64,000 nt of DNA from positions 1-64,000 of the forward strand of contig NZ_NPKR01000014.1 of the NCBI RefSeq assembly GCF_008329535.1, in the 5' to 3' direction. Below the pieces are notes generated by a model. It saw nothing but the letters and a program-made list of their open reading frames with translations, made no database searches and was not told where the DNA came from. Numbering within the stretch: the first letter of the stretch is position 1; each line of letters opens with the position of its first letter. This DNA comes from Mycolicibacterium sp. P1-18 (GTDB lineage: Bacteria; Actinomycetota; Actinomycetes; Mycobacteriales; Mycobacteriaceae). Below are positions 1-7,677 of this stretch, in pieces. Made by a program: the position numbers and the translations under genes.

Positions 1-272
1 TCTTCGAGATCGCCGACGCCGCCGAGGACGTGGTCCGCCCGGCGATGCCCCAGGAGTGTCTGCTGGACCGCAACGCGTTGGTGATGGGCTACTCCGGGGT
101 GTACTCCAGCTTCCTCAAGCACGCCATCCGCCAGGCCGACCGCTACGGGGTGCCTGCGCATCAGCTGTTGCACCGCGCCGGGCAGCGCAAGCTCATCGGT
201 GGCCAGGAAGACCAGCTCATCGACATCGCGCTGGAGATCAAACGCGAGCAGGACGCCGCGGCCACCGCGTAG
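1..272 (+). CDS. hsaF: 4-hydroxy-2-oxovalerate aldolase, C-terminal part (HsaF/DmpG family)
   Basis: Only the last 89 residues are in the window; the reading frame is open from base 3. The segment is the C-terminal communication domain of the DmpG/HsaF aldolases, which cleave 4-hydroxy-2-oxo acids to pyruvate and an aldehyde and pass the aldehyde to an acylating dehydrogenase. The stretches RPAMPQECLLDRNALVMGYS and HRAGQRKLIGGQEDQLID are typical of that domain. In mycobacteria this enzyme works in cholesterol side-chain and ring degradation, and the next gene, a MaoC-type hydratase, is also part of the steroid region in related genomes. The identification rests on family recognition of a partial protein, and other DmpG-type aldolases cannot be excluded. 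Confidence 0.85.
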   Translation, partial: FEIADAAEDVVRPAMPQECLLDRNALVMGYSGVYSSFLKHAIRQADRYGVPAHQLLHRAGQRKLIGGQEDQLIDIALEIKREQDAAATA

Positions 273-345
273 CCGGCCCCCACTCGTCGTCGCCCGCCCT
301 GCTTCGACGGGGGAGGGCGACACTCAACCGACTCGGAGTCCATTC

Positions 346-1233
346 ATGCCTATTGACCTTGACATCGCCCTCGGTGCTGAGCTGCCGCCTGTCGAGTTCT
401 CCTGGACGAGCAGTGATGTTCAGCTCTACCACCTCGGCCTCGGTGCCGGCGCCGAGTCGCTCAACCCACGCGAGTTGGCGTATTTAGTCGACGAAACCCC
501 GCTCGTGCTGCCGACATTCGGCAACGTCGCGCAGAGCTTTCACGACACCGAGCCGCCAGCCGTGCGCTTTCCCGGTATCGACATCGAGCTGTCGAAGGTC
601 CTACACGCGAGCGAGGGCATCTTCGTACCGGGTTCTATCCCACCCTCGGGCAACGGTGTCGCCGTCACCCGGTTCACCGACGTCTGGGACAAAGGCAGCG
701 CAGCCGTGATCTGGTCGGAAACCATTGTTACCACCTCGGAGGGTGAGCCGTTGTGGACGCAGAAGCGTTCCGTCTTCGCGCGCGGCGAGGGCAATTTTGG
801 TGGGGACCGGGGGCCCTCGGCCGTCCGCGTGGCACCGCGCGGGGAGCCCGATCACGAGATCGACCTGTGGGTCATGCCGCAGCAGGCGCTGCTCTACCGA
901 CTGTGTGGTGATCGCAACCCGCTGCACTCGGATCCAGAGTTCGCGTTGACCGCAGGCTTTCCCAAGCCCATCCTGCACGGCTTGTGTACCTACGGAATGA
1001 TCTGCAAAGCGCTCATCGACGCCGTGCTCGATGGCGACACTGCTGCTGTCAGTTCCTTCGGCGCTCAATTCGCCGGGGTCGCGTTCCCGGGTGAGATGTT
1101 GAGGACGCGTGTGTGGAGAGAATCGGGCCGCATCGTCGCCAACGTCGTTGCCCCGGCCCGCGGCGACGTCGATGTTCTGACCAACGTGGAGTTGGTTCTC
1201 ACTCGTGGTTTCAGCGGAAGACTTACACGGTGA
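346..1233 (+). CDS. MaoC-like (R)-specific enoyl-CoA hydratase, Hsd4B/Rv3538 type
   Basis: A 295-residue double-hotdog hydratase. The hydratase-2 signature is visible near residues 180-205 as CGDRNPLHSDPEFA followed by PILHGLCTYG, giving the catalytic Asp and His. The N-terminal half (LVLPTFGNVAQS onward) is the degenerate hotdog that holds the acyl-CoA chain. Family members hydrate trans-2-enoyl-CoA of long or steroid side chains. The M. tuberculosis counterpart, Rv3538, lies in the cholesterol catabolic region close to hsaF, which fits the neighbour 73 bp upstream. The ATG at 346 was chosen because the longer open frame overlaps hsaF and lacks hotdog homology. The exact steroid substrate is inferred from context. 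Confidence 0.85.
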   Translation: MPIDLDIALGAELPPVEFSWTSSDVQLYHLGLGAGAESLNPRELAYLVDETPLVLPTFGNVAQSFHDTEPPAVRFPGIDIELSKVLHASEGIFVPGSIPPSGNGVAVTRFTDVWDKGSAAVIWSETIVTTSEGEPLWTQKRSVFARGEGNFGGDRGPSAVRVAPRGEPDHEIDLWVMPQQALLYRLCGDRNPLHSDPEFALTAGFPKPILHGLCTYGMICKALIDAVLDGDTAAVSSFGAQFAGVAFPGEMLRTRVWRESGRIVANVVAPARGDVDVLTNVELVLTRGFSGRLTR

Positions 1234-1333
1234 TGTCGACTTCACTGCCCAGCTAGCGGGAGACCGCGTCGCGCGAGGTCGGCCAGCGCCTACCCTCACG
1301 ACAATGTCGATTGCCTCAGCCGAAGGTGAGCAG

Positions 1334-2038
1334 ATGGCAGCCACCAGTCCACCGCTGCCCAGGGATGCGATCTTGGCCGGGTCGGGGATCTTTCAGGGAG
1401 TCGAACCCACCGCCGTCAGTGCGCTCGTCACACAACTGCGATCGGTCCACTTCCCACGCGGACGCAGGATCTTCAGTGACGGCGAGCCGGGGGAGAGGCT
1501 TTACATCATCGTTGAAGGCAAGGTGAAGATCGGCCGCCGGATCGCGGACGGTCGAGAAAATCTTCTTACGATCATGGGCCCCTCAGACATGTTTGGTGAA
1601 CTCTCGATCTTCGACCCGGGGCCGCGTACCTCGAGCGCCACTGCGATCACCGAAGTGTCCGCCGTGTCGATGGACCGCAACGATCTGAAAAGGTGGATCG
1701 CTGACAGACCCGAGATCACCGAGCAACTGCTGCGCGTGCTGGCGCGCCGTCTGCGTCGAACCAACAACAGCCTCGCCGACCTCATCTTCACCGATGTGCC
1801 TGGCCGCGTTGCTAAACAGCTCCTGTATCTAGCGAAGCGGTTTGGTATACCGCAGGACGGAGTCCTCGCCGTCACACACGACTTGACGCAGGAAGAGATC
1901 GCTCAGCTCGTCGGTGCGTCCAGGGAGACCGTGAACAAGGCGCTGTCCGACTTCGCTCACCGCTCTTGGATCCGACTCGACGGCAAGACGGTGACCATCC
2001 TGAATGCCGAACGACTAGCGCAACGGGCACGGCATTGA
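1334..2038 (+). CDS. Crp/Fnr family cAMP-responsive regulator (Rv3676/GlxR paralogue)
   Basis: A 234-residue Crp-family regulator. An N-terminal cyclic-nucleotide domain contains GELSIFDPGPRTSSAT, the phosphate-binding cassette of mycobacterial Crp, and a C-terminal winged helix contains TQEEIAQLVGASRETVNKAL as recognition helix-turn-helix. Similarity to Rv3676 is strong throughout, but the N-terminus and several positions differ, so I read it as a paralogue of the housekeeping crp. Start choice: TACCCT at 1291-1296 lies 7 nt before ATG 1304, which would suit a leaderless start; AAGG at 1323-1326 is 7 nt upstream of ATG 1334, and a transcript starting near 1304 would give it a short leader. 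Family length favours 1334. The next gene starts inside this stop codon. Confidence 0.88.
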   Translation: MAATSPPLPRDAILAGSGIFQGVEPTAVSALVTQLRSVHFPRGRRIFSDGEPGERLYIIVEGKVKIGRRIADGRENLLTIMGPSDMFGELSIFDPGPRTSSATAITEVSAVSMDRNDLKRWIADRPEITEQLLRVLARRLRRTNNSLADLIFTDVPGRVAKQLLYLAKRFGIPQDGVLAVTHDLTQEEIAQLVGASRETVNKALSDFAHRSWIRLDGKTVTILNAERLAQRARH

Positions 2039-2523
2039 AGCGCCGAGGATCGTGGAAGCATCCTTGGCGCAGGGCCGCGCTTGGGGTGTCGACACCCATT
2101 GTTGCAGTGACTCTTTCGGCGATAGTGCAGGCTCCAGTGGCGGCTGCCGCCAGCATGCCGATCGGCAATTACGAGATGAACATCATCGGCCGGTACGACT
2201 TTCACACATGGGTGTGGGCGGTGGCGGCGTGCCCGATCGACGACGAATGCGTGTTCGTCCTCACGATTCCTCGGCCGGTGGCGAAGGCTTTTAGTTCCGA
2301 GCAGAACGCGCTCTTGCGTGCAGGCCGATACACGATGGTCGTCGATGACCCGTTCGGGCTTCGTTGCGACAACGTGTACTACGGCCGAACCATCCCGACG
2401 CGGGATACGTACTCGTGGGACGCGATCACTTTGACGGGGACGGTGACGTCGGCATTTCCCGTTGGCTGCAGCGGCGAAGCGGCCGGCTCGTACACGTACC
2501 CCTTCGTTCTCGTCAGAATGTGA
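2035..2523 (+). CDS. Secreted mycobacterial protein of unknown function
   Basis: A 162-residue protein read from TTG 2035, which overlaps the TGA of the upstream crp paralogue (TTGA), so translation is probably coupled. The N-terminus is basic (KRRGSWKHPWRR) and is followed by a hydrophobic segment ending in AQAP-like VQAPVAAAAS, a Sec signal peptide. The mature part has paired cysteines (AACPIDDEC, LRCDN, VGCSG) and alternates beta-type residues, suggesting a small disulfide-bonded beta domain. I do not recognise a named family with certainty. The pairing with a Crp-type regulator suggests the regulator and the exported protein belong to one response. Confidence 0.65.
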   Translation: MKRRGSWKHPWRRAALGVSTPIVAVTLSAIVQAPVAAAASMPIGNYEMNIIGRYDFHTWVWAVAACPIDDECVFVLTIPRPVAKAFSSEQNALLRAGRYTMVVDDPFGLRCDNVYYGRTIPTRDTYSWDAITLTGTVTSAFPVGCSGEAAGSYTYPFVLVRM

Positions 2524-2693
2524 CGATTGCGCGCCAACGAGCCGTACGAGCCCATGGCTCAGCGGCTCGAACGGTGCCCCTTACTTGTTACGTCGCGTAA
2601 CACGCCGACGGATAGCTGCAGGTAGCCGAGTCTCTGCGCAACCTCTCCGAATGACATTCGCGCAGCTCAGGGTATATTTCCGCAGGAGTGTCA

Positions 2694-2718
2694 AGGGGTT
2701 CGATTCCCCTTAGCTCCA
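2694..2718 (+). other. tmRNA/tRNA 3'-end fragment, candidate attachment-site remnant
   Basis: AGGGG, TTCGATT and CCCCT form a perfect T-arm (5-bp stem, 7-nt loop), followed by TAGCTCC and A, which matches the 3' acceptor strand of actinobacterial tmRNA (AGCTCCA). No matching 5' acceptor strand or anticodon arm lies upstream, where a protein gene ends at 2523. It is therefore not a complete RNA gene. Such 3' scraps are what tyrosine-recombinase elements leave when they integrate into tmRNA. The rest of the 2524-2850 interval shows nothing else I can identify. Confidence 0.5.
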
Positions 2719-2850
2719 CTCAGTTTGGGCAGGTCGGGATGGCGTCGCGGTCGCCGGTACGAGCGCAGTTCACTCGCCCGACTCGGTTCGACGGGACTGT
2801 CCTGGGCGGCACCCGCCGGCGGCGAGTCGGTCGTCTAGGCTCGCGCGACG

Positions 2851-3273
2851 ATGAACATCGACGAATCGCAGATCTACGCACTCGCGCCGTTCGCGGCCAC
2901 ACTCGGCGTGACGTTTCCGGTGCTGCGGCCCGAACGGGTGCAGGCCGTCCTGCCGACGCGACGCGAACTCTCGACGCTTGGGGGAGGTCTTCACGGTGGC
3001 GCCATCATGAGCGTGTGCGACGTGGCCTCGGCGGTCTGCGTGGCGCTCAACGTCGGGGAGGGCTGCGTGTGGACTACGGCTGAGTCCACGACCTACTTCC
3101 TGCGGTCCGTTCGCAGCACGGCCACTGCCACCTCGACGCCGTTGAAGGTCGGACGGACGCTGGCCACCATCAAGACCGAGGTCCACGACGACGAAGACGA
3201 TCTATTGTGCGCGTACACGACCCAGATGGTTCACATCAGCCGGCCAGCCCGGGTGCCAACTCCTCGAGCATGA
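2851..3273 (+). CDS. PaaI-family hotdog thioesterase
   Basis: A 140-residue single hotdog domain of the PaaI/4HBT thioesterase type. The signature HGGAIMSVCDVASAVC near residues 49-64 supplies the Gly-Gly and the acidic residue (Asp) expected of the active site. It would hydrolyse acyl- or aryl-CoA thioesters in the cytosol; the substrate cannot be read from the sequence. TAGGCT at 2836-2841 precedes the ATG by about 9 nt and there is no Shine-Dalgarno, so the message may be nearly leaderless. The 3' end overlaps the convergent gene ending at 3236 by 38 bp. Confidence 0.75.
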   Translation: MNIDESQIYALAPFAATLGVTFPVLRPERVQAVLPTRRELSTLGGGLHGGAIMSVCDVASAVCVALNVGEGCVWTTAESTTYFLRSVRSTATATSTPLKVGRTLATIKTEVHDDEDDLLCAYTTQMVHISRPARVPTPRA

Positions 3274-3607
3274 GGGCTTCCACCGGGCAATCCGCCAACG
3301 GCAGCAGCACCACCGCGTCGGCGATGCCGAGGCGTTGCACGTCGGCGATGAGACCGGCCAGACCCCGCGCAGTGCCGATGTACCGCAGTGGTGTTGGCGA
3401 TTCGCGAGGAGCGTCGGGGACGGCGGCCAGTGCAGCGAACGCCGACGCCGTGTCACGCGCGATGAGCACCTCGACGTCGAGGTACACCGGGGCCGCGTTC
3501 TCCGAGTCGGCCCGAAGGTGAGCGGTCTTGCGGGTCGCCTCGCGGAGGTCGGCGGCACGGACTCGCGTGGCGGGGCGGACCGGTGCCGCGGTGTCGATGG
3601 TGGTCAT
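3236..3607 (-). CDS. Small LLM-like protein at the end of the catabolic operon
   Basis: A 123-residue protein, last gene of the seven-gene operon starting at 8294. Its C-terminal half (PLRYIGTARGLAGLIADVQ then ADAVVLLP) resembles the final beta-alpha units of luciferase-like monooxygenases (the 'GTPEEVADRL...G' region), but there is no complete TIM barrel. It may be a partner subunit or a decayed duplicate of the LLM enzyme encoded 25 bp upstream. Its position and in-frame coding suggest it is expressed. No catalytic residue can be assigned. Confidence 0.6.
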   Translation of the reverse strand: MTTIDTAAPVRPATRVRAADLREATRKTAHLRADSENAAPVYLDVEVLIARDTASAFAALAAVPDAPRESPTPLRYIGTARGLAGLIADVQRLGIADAVVLLPLADCPVEALMLEELAPGLAG

Positions 3608-3632
3608 GGCTGCTCCTGGTCTGGTGCCTGCG

Positions 3633-4676
3633 TCACTGGAACGCGGGCACGACTTCCTTGATGAAGAGTTCGAGGGACTTGCGCTTCTCCTCGTGCGGCA
3701 GGCTGTTGTCGCACCAGAAGCTGAACTCGTCGATCCCGAGTTCTTCGTAGGTTCGCAGTCGGGCGACCACTTCCTCCGGTGTGCCGATGAGGGCCGTGCG
3801 GTGCAGCGACTCGAGTGCGAACTCGGGCCGTTCGGCGAACTTCGACTCCGGGCTGGGCTCGAGGAACCCGTTGACCGGCGTGGACTTGTTGCCGAACCAG
3901 GCGTCGAAGGTGCGGTAGAAGCGCGAGATGGCTTCTGCGGCGGGCCGCCACCCCTCCGGATCCTCGGCGGGGTGCACGTGCGTGTGGCGCAGGACCATGA
4001 TCTCCGGTCGCGCCACCTCGGGATGGTTGGCCACGGCGGTGTCGAACTTGCCCTTGAGGTCGACGACTTCCTCGTCGCCCTTCATCAGCGGCGTCACCAT
4101 CACGTTGCACCCGCTCTTGACCGCGAAGTCGTGAGAGTCGGGGTCGCGCGCCGCGATCCACATCGGCGGTGTCGGCTGCTGCAGCGGCTTGGGCACGCTG
4201 GTGGACGTCGGGAACTGCCAGATCTCCCCGTCGTGCGCGTAGTCGCCCTGCCACAGCGCACGCACTGCGGGCACCAGCTCGCGAAGGTACTTTCCGCCGT
4301 CGGTGGCGGCGACGCCGCCGAGCATCCGGTCGAACTCGACCTGGTACGCGCCGCGGGCCAGGCCGACTTCCATGCGGCCGTTACTGATGACGTCGAGCAG
4401 CGCGCACTCACCGGCCACCCGAATCGGGTTCCAGAACGGGGCGATGATCGTGCCGGCGCCGAGCCGGATGGTCGAGGTCTGCCCCGCCAGGTATGCCAGC
4501 AGCGGCATGGGGCTCGGCGAGATCGTGTACTCCATGCCGTGGTGCTCACCGATCCAGACGGTGCCGAATCCGCCGGCCTCGGCCAGTTGGGTCAGCTCGG
4601 TGAGGTTCTCGAACAACTGACGATGGCTGACCTGCTCGTCCCACCGCTCCATGTGGACGAAAAGCGAGAATCGCAT
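3633..4676 (-). CDS. LLM-class flavin-dependent monooxygenase
   Basis: A 347-residue bacterial luciferase-like protein. It begins MRFSLFVHMERWD, continues with TVWIGEHHG near residue 45, and ends with the typical TPEEVVARLRTYEELG unit. Enzymes of this class use reduced FMN delivered by a separate reductase to oxygenate or ring-open organic substrates. A flavin reductase gene is present at 10630 in the neighbouring transcription unit, giving a two-component system. The gene is separated from the tautomerase upstream by 2 bp and lies in the same operon as an aldehyde dehydrogenase and an alpha/beta hydrolase, as expected for ring opening followed by aldehyde oxidation and hydrolysis. The substrate is inferred only from context. 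Confidence 0.85.
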   Translation of the reverse strand: MRFSLFVHMERWDEQVSHRQLFENLTELTQLAEAGGFGTVWIGEHHGMEYTISPSPMPLLAYLAGQTSTIRLGAGTIIAPFWNPIRVAGECALLDVISNGRMEVGLARGAYQVEFDRMLGGVAATDGGKYLRELVPAVRALWQGDYAHDGEIWQFPTSTSVPKPLQQPTPPMWIAARDPDSHDFAVKSGCNVMVTPLMKGDEEVVDLKGKFDTAVANHPEVARPEIMVLRHTHVHPAEDPEGWRPAAEAISRFYRTFDAWFGNKSTPVNGFLEPSPESKFAERPEFALESLHRTALIGTPEEVVARLRTYEELGIDEFSFWCDNSLPHEEKRKSLELFIKEVVPAFQ

Positions 4677-4678
4677 GA

Positions 4679-4900
4679 CTACTCCTGGGTTGGTGGGACG
4701 TCGGTTCGGGCGGCGTCCATCTCGGTGAGAGTGAGATCGCCGGTGGCCCAGTGCGAGCGCGGGACTTCGCGCACGATGACGCGGATGTGGTGGGGCTGGG
4801 TGTCGACCGTTCGGAGGACGGCCAGGTGTACCTCGCTCATCATGGACCGGATCTGTTCTGGGGTACGGCCTTCGGCGATGGTGACCTCGATCAGCGGCAT
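4679..4900 (-). CDS. 4-oxalocrotonate tautomerase family protein
   Basis: A 73-residue tautomerase with the catalytic N-terminal proline (MPLIEVTIAEGRTPEQI). The family catalyses keto-enol tautomerisation of 2-hydroxymuconate-like intermediates, using Pro1 after loss of Met. Length agrees with the family (about 60-75). The start is fixed by the proline. The gene lies between the aldehyde dehydrogenase (2 bp upstream) and the LLM monooxygenase (2 bp downstream). A role in isomerising an unsaturated ring-cleavage product is likely but not shown. Confidence 0.85.
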   Translation of the reverse strand: MPLIEVTIAEGRTPEQIRSMMSEVHLAVLRTVDTQPHHIRVIVREVPRSHWATGDLTLTEMDAARTDVPPTQE

Positions 4901-4902
4901 GT

Positions 4903-6390
4903 TCAGCTCCTCATCACGAACGGGTCCGGCACGGGACCTTCGTTGGTGTTGATCCAGATGCTCTTGAGGCGGGTGTACTCGTGGATCGTCTCGACGCCGT
5001 GCTCCACGCCGACGCCGCTGTTCTTGAAGCCCTGCCGCGGTGACATCGGCGACATGGCCCGGTAGGTGTTCACCCAGATGGTGCCGGCTTCGAGTCGCGC
5101 CGAAACGCGATGTGCCCGAGACAGGTTGGATGTCCAGACACCGGCAGCGAGGCCGTACTCGGTGTCGTTGGCCAGCGCCACCACCTCGTCCTCGGTGTCG
5201 AAGGGCATGATCGCGGCGACGGGACCGAAGATCTCCTCGCGAACCACACGCATCTGGTTGTCGACGTCGACGAGCACGGTGGGTTCGTAGAAGTACCCAC
5301 CGAGGCCGCCGTCGGTGGCATTGCCGCCGGTGAGCACCCGCGCTCCCTCGGCGCGGCCGAGGTCGACGTAGGAGGCCACCTTGTCGCGCTGGTCGGCGAA
5401 CGCCAGCGGACCAAGCTCGGTGTCGTCGAGGAGCGGGTCGCCGATGCGGATCGAACGTGCTCTGCTGGTGACCCTTTCGAGCAGCTCGTCGTAGACGGCG
5501 CGCTGCGCGAACACCCGGCTGCCCGCGATGCACGTCTGGCCCGCCGCTGCGAAGATGCCGGCGATGACGCCCGTGGCCGCGTTGGCGACGTTGGCGTCGT
5601 CGAACACGATGTTGGGGGACTTGCCTCCCAGTTCCAGGGTCGAGCCGATGAAGCGGCCCGCCGTGGCCGACGCGATGCGCGACCCGGTCGCAGTGCTGCC
5701 GGTGAACGAGATCTTGCTCAGCGCAGGGTGATCCACCAGCGGTTGCCCCGCTTCCGCTCCGAAGCCGGTGACGACGTTCACCGCCCCGGGCGGAAATCCC
5801 GCCTCGACAACCAACTCGGCCAGCCGCAGCACCGTCGCGGAGGTGTACTCCGACGGCTTGATCACCACGGTGTTGCCCACGCACAGGGCCGGGGCCAGCT
5901 TGCTCGAGGTCAGCGTCAGCGGGGAGTTCCACGGCGTGATGGCGCCGACGACGCCCAGTGGTTCGCGCGAGGTGTAGTTGAGGACCTGGCGGTCGGAGGT
6001 CGGGATCACCGACCCGTTGATCTTGTCGGCCAGGCCTGCGTAGTAGTAGTAGTACTCCGGCAGGTTCGCGAGCTGACCGCGCATCTCGCGCAGCAGTTTG
6101 CCGTTGTCCTTGGACTCCGATCGGGCGAGTTCCTCGGCGTTCTCGCCGATGAGGTCGCCGAGGCGGCGCAGGAGGTGCCCACGCTTGGTCTGGCTCAGAT
6201 CGCGCCAGCGCGGATCCTCGAAGGCGGCCCGGGCGGACTCCACCGCACGGCCGACGTCGGCCGCGTTGCCGCGGGCGGCTTCGTAGAGCACCTCGCGGGT
6301 GGCGGGGTTGGTGCTGGGGAAGTACTCGCCCGATTCGGGTTCGACCGGCTTGCCGCCGATGAAGTGTTCGAGCCGTGACAACTCAGACAC
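4903..6390 (-). CDS. NAD(P)-dependent aldehyde dehydrogenase
   Basis: A 495-residue aldehyde dehydrogenase. The Rossmann segment GAITPWNSPL and KPSEYTS is near residue 160-185, the catalytic glutamate lies in LELGGKSPN near residue 260 and the nucleophilic cysteine in GQTCIAGSR near residue 295. It oxidises an aldehyde to the carboxylate. The start overlaps the stop of the upstream alpha/beta hydrolase by 8 bp, so translation is coupled. A run of five tyrosines near residue 113 is unusual but falls in a surface helix. In this operon it probably oxidises the aldehyde formed by the LLM oxygenase. Confidence 0.9.
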   Translation of the reverse strand: MSELSRLEHFIGGKPVEPESGEYFPSTNPATREVLYEAARGNAADVGRAVESARAAFEDPRWRDLSQTKRGHLLRRLGDLIGENAEELARSESKDNGKLLREMRGQLANLPEYYYYYAGLADKINGSVIPTSDRQVLNYTSREPLGVVGAITPWNSPLTLTSSKLAPALCVGNTVVIKPSEYTSATVLRLAELVVEAGFPPGAVNVVTGFGAEAGQPLVDHPALSKISFTGSTATGSRIASATAGRFIGSTLELGGKSPNIVFDDANVANAATGVIAGIFAAAGQTCIAGSRVFAQRAVYDELLERVTSRARSIRIGDPLLDDTELGPLAFADQRDKVASYVDLGRAEGARVLTGGNATDGGLGGYFYEPTVLVDVDNQMRVVREEIFGPVAAIMPFDTEDEVVALANDTEYGLAAGVWTSNLSRAHRVSARLEAGTIWVNTYRAMSPMSPRQGFKNSGVGVEHGVETIHEYTRLKSIWINTNEGPVPDPFVMRS

Positions 6391-7114
6391 GAGTAAGCCT
6401 TTCGACGAAGGAGGACACGAGCTCGGCGAGTTCGCCGGGGTATTCGACGGGCAGCATGTGTCGCGCGTGGGGGACGACGACGGCCTTGCAGTCCGGGATG
6501 GCCGCGGCCAGGCGGTGCGTCATCTCCGGTGTGGATCCGGGGTCCAGCTCACCGGTGACGGCGAGCGACGGCGCCACCACGTCACCCAGGTGCGGTGCGA
6601 CGTCGGCGTCCCCGGTCGCGAACACCCGGTAGCAGTTGACGAAGCTGCGACGGTCGTTGGCCAGCAGAGTGTTTCGAGTGCGCACGATGCGCTCGGCGTC
6701 GACCCCGGTGCCGTCGTACCACCGGTGGATCGACGCCTCGACGGAGGCGCCGAAGTCGGATTCGGCGGCGGCGAGACGGGCGAGCACGGCGTCGCGTTCG
6801 ACCGGCGTGCGGCGACAGACCGAGCTCACCGAGATCAGCGACGCGACGAGGTCGGACCGGTGGACGGCGAGGTGTTGGGCGATCAGCGCTCCGAGGGAGA
6901 ACCCCAAGACGTGTGATCCGGCGGGGATGTCCCGGGCGACGGCACCGGCCAGGTCGGCGAGGGTGGCCCCGTCGGCGACCGGGGGCTTCGTGCCGTGACC
7001 GGGCAGGTCGGGCGCGAGGACCCGCAGTGTGTCGGGCAGGCGCTCGACCACCGGCTCCCACATGTGGTGGTCGAGGCCCACGCCGTGCAGCAAGACCAGT
7101 GTCGGGGCAGTCAT
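6383..7114 (-). CDS. Alpha/beta-fold hydrolase
   Basis: A 243-residue alpha/beta hydrolase. The oxyanion strand is LLHGVGLDHHMWEP, the nucleophile elbow GFSLGAL (Ser near residue 73), the acid in TGELDPGS and the base in HARHMLPVEYP. The fold matches MhpC/RutD/TgnD-like enzymes that hydrolyse C-C, ester or enamide bonds of ring-opening products. The ATG at 7114 is the only start giving the canonical N-terminus. It sits 11 bp after the first DUF1185 gene and overlaps the aldehyde dehydrogenase start. Confidence 0.87.
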   Translation of the reverse strand: MTAPTLVLLHGVGLDHHMWEPVVERLPDTLRVLAPDLPGHGTKPPVADGATLADLAGAVARDIPAGSHVLGFSLGALIAQHLAVHRSDLVASLISVSSVCRRTPVERDAVLARLAAAESDFGASVEASIHRWYDGTGVDAERIVRTRNTLLANDRRSFVNCYRVFATGDADVAPHLGDVVAPSLAVTGELDPGSTPEMTHRLAAAIPDCKAVVVPHARHMLPVEYPGELAELVSSFVERLTRV

Positions 7115-7125
7115 GGGCTGACCCG

Positions 7126-7677
7126 TTACTGCTCGGTGGACAGGGCGGCGAGGCGCTGCTGGGGGCGGCCCTGCGCGGCGGCGGCGAGTGCCACGACGAT
7201 CTCGCCGGGATGCGGTGCATCGGCGATCCGCACCTCGACGGTCTGGTGATGCGACCGGATGGTGGCATCGGTGATGTGCTTGAGCGGGATGTCGAACGCC
7301 ACCCCCGACGGACCGCGCTTCTCCACCGCGGGCAGCAAGGTGGTGGCGTTGGCGGCCTTGCGGAAGTGATCCCCGAACTTCAGCGTGTGGATGAGGCCCG
7401 AGCCGTGTTCGATCTCGCCGTCCAGACCGACGATGGCGGCCTTGCCGTACGCCTCGGCGGGCGCGTCGAGCGCCGCGAGTACCCGAGGTGCGAGCAGGGC
7501 ACCCAGATCGGAGGCGGTGGCGTCGATGCCCTCGGACAGGTCGTCGACGAATCCTTGCCCAGACCAGGGGTTTTCGATGACGGCGGCGACGACGGCCACC
7601 CGCGCCGGCGGGCTCACCGCGCGGCCGCCCTCGGTGTGGATCTCCTCGACGACGGTGATGACCTTGCGGACCTTCAT
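7126..7677 (-). CDS. DUF1185 'amino acid synthesis' family protein (copy 2)
   Basis: A 183-residue DUF1185 protein, starting MKVRKVITVVEEIHTEGG. Conserved features shared with its neighbour are the N-terminal VVEEIHTEGG, VIENPW and KAAIVGLDGEIEHG near residue 80. The family's biochemical role is not settled; the name 'amino acid synthesis' comes from database annotation. The start overlaps the stop of the upstream paralogue by 4 bp (ATGA). A tandem, coupled pair suggests a hetero-oligomer. The link with LLM, ALDH and hydrolase genes points to processing of an N-containing intermediate, but this is inference. Confidence 0.8.
   Translation of the reverse strand: MKVRKVITVVEEIHTEGGRAVSPPARVAVVAAVIENPWSGQGFVDDLSEGIDATASDLGALLAPRVLAALDAPAEAYGKAAIVGLDGEIEHGSGLIHTLKFGDHFRKAANATTLLPAVEKRGPSGVAFDIPLKHITDATIRSHHQTVEVRIADAPHPGEIVVALAAAAQGRPQQRLAALSTEQ

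Noticed and set aside
2620..2720. A complete tRNA or tmRNA gene
   Set aside because: Only the T-arm and 3' acceptor half are present; no matching 5' acceptor strand, D-arm or anticodon arm, and no CCA.
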